From: Actinomycetota bacterium
Lineage (GTDB): Bacteria > Actinomycetota > Acidimicrobiia > Acidimicrobiales > JAFATL01
Assembly: GCA_019243975.1 (NCBI GenBank)
Contig: JAFATL010000015.1
Location: forward strand, 1 to 5,913
Direction: 5' to 3'
DNA length: 5,913 nt
In this document: positions 5,265 to 5,913 of the stretch, one piece after another
How the letters are laid out: each line of letters starts with the position of its first letter
Position numbering within the stretch: position 1 is the stretch's first letter
Made by a program: the position numbers and the translations under genes
The notes under the pieces: model-generated
The model's database searches: none
What the model was told of the DNA's origin: nothing
Seen by the model: only the letters and a program-made list of their open reading frames with translations

Positions 5265-5913
5265 GAAGCCATCCGGTCAGTAGCTCGAAGAACGCGTCGT
5301 GCTGCTCGAGCCACGGGAAGTGCCCGCTCTCCTCGAAGATCTGCAGCTGGGCGCCAGGAATACGCGAAGCGATGCGCTCTCCTTGCGGCCACGAGGTGAT
5401 CACGTCGTGGCGGCCGAAGAGCACCAGCGTAGGTACGGCCACCTGCTTCAGCCGGTCGACCGAGCTCCACCCGCCGAGCACCATCATCGATTGCATCATC
5501 GCGTCGACGGAGAAGACGGTGTTCGCCATGTGGCCGGCGATGTCCACCTTCTCGGCGCGGTGGAAATAGAAGGGGAGCATGTCGGGGATGCGCGCTGCGA
5601 GCTCGGCATCGCTGGCCGGCGGCGTCGACATCAGGGCGAGGAACTCGGGCGGCGGCTGCACACCCCGGGTGTCCTCGACCTCTCCGTCACCGAGTTGCCC
5701 AGGGGTCGTGTCGACGAGGACGAGCGCTTCGAGGCGATCAGGATGACGCAACGCGAACTCTTGGCCGATGAAACCGCCATACGAGTGGCCGATCACTCTC
5801 GCGTGCGCCGCCCCCAGATGATCGAGGAGGGCGGCCGCGTCGTCGGCCAACTGCTCCATGGTCAGCGTGTCGACTGGTGGCCGTCCGGACCGGCCGTTGC
5901 CGCGGTGGTCGTA
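5251..5913 (-). CDS. Alpha/beta hydrolase, N-terminus outside window
   Basis: The reading frame is open to the right edge, giving 220 visible residues starting YDHRGNGRSGRP, the strand-4 region of alpha/beta hydrolases that contributes to the oxyanion hole. The true start lies beyond 5913; the internal ATG at 5859 would cut into the core fold. The catalytic triad is visible in normal order: Ser in GHSYGG (visible residue 44), Asp in FGRHDVI (170) and His in ESGHFPW (198). A lid of about 70 residues lies between the Ser and Asp parts. The family covers esterases, lactonases, C-C bond hydrolases and aminopeptidases; GHSYGGFIGQEFALRHP is common in the proline iminopeptidase-like branch but does not fix a substrate. 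No signal peptide can be judged. It is the first visible gene of the minus-strand group, and its end overlaps the dehydrogenase start by 14 bp. Confidence 0.9.
   Translation of the reverse strand, partial: YDHRGNGRSGRPPVDTLTMEQLADDAAALLDHLGAAHARVIGHSYGGFIGQEFALRHPDRLEALVLVDTTPGQLGDGEVEDTRGVQPPPEFLALMSTPPASDAELAARIPDMLPFYFHRAEKVDIAGHMANTVFSVDAMMQSMMVLGGWSSVDRLKQVAVPTLVLFGRHDVITSWPQGERIASRIPGAQLQIFEESGHFPWLEQHDAFFELLTGWLHDLG

Noticed and set aside
4725..5399. Plus-strand open frame of 224 codons opposite the dehydrogenase and hydrolase
   Set aside because: It spans the overlap of two well-supported minus-strand genes and has Arg/Gly/Pro-rich shadow composition.

Overview
The window is high-GC DNA, densely packed with genes. 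Several families here are at home in Actinomycetota: a DUF5709-like acidic protein, a TPR protein with a C-terminal module common in actinobacterial regulators, and a FadE-type acyl-CoA dehydrogenase. A lineage such as Acidimicrobiia is my best guess, from family content and base composition only; there is no rRNA or marker gene to confirm it. I see no tRNA, rRNA, CRISPR array, insertion sequence or long repeat.

Layout, left to right. Positions 1-29 (minus strand) hold what looks like the first codons of a MOSC-domain gene running off the left edge. A short divergent spacer of about 65 bp follows. Then come two plus-strand genes: a 662-residue TPR protein (95-2083) and a 244-residue metallo-beta-lactamase-fold protein with a complete flavodiiron-type iron ligand set but no flavodoxin domain (2117-2851). 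They are 33 bp apart and are probably one transcript.

The rest is on the minus strand, read right to left: an alpha/beta hydrolase cut by the right edge (5913-5251), an acyl-CoA dehydrogenase (5264-4200), a small acidic DUF5709-like protein (4147-3884), an FMN nitroreductase-family protein (3858-3214) and a MmcQ/YjbR-family protein (3217-2852). Spacings are a 14-bp overlap, a 52-bp gap with a hairpin, a 25-bp gap and a 4-bp GTGA overlap, so one operon is likely. The two groups converge with no spacer: the stop codons abut as TAG|CTA at 2849-2854.

The minus-strand set looks like a small oxidative or catabolic cluster (hydrolase, flavin acyl-CoA dehydrogenase, flavin nitroreductase), but its substrate cannot be read from the sequence. 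The most interesting part is the plus-strand pair. A flavin-free diiron protein, similar in design to the ODP oxygen-binding proteins, sits directly after a TPR protein that carries a regulator-type C-terminal module but lacks the ATPase, cyclase or HTH part usually attached to it. A diiron gas or redox sensor working with a TPR effector is a testable hypothesis, not a demonstrated system.
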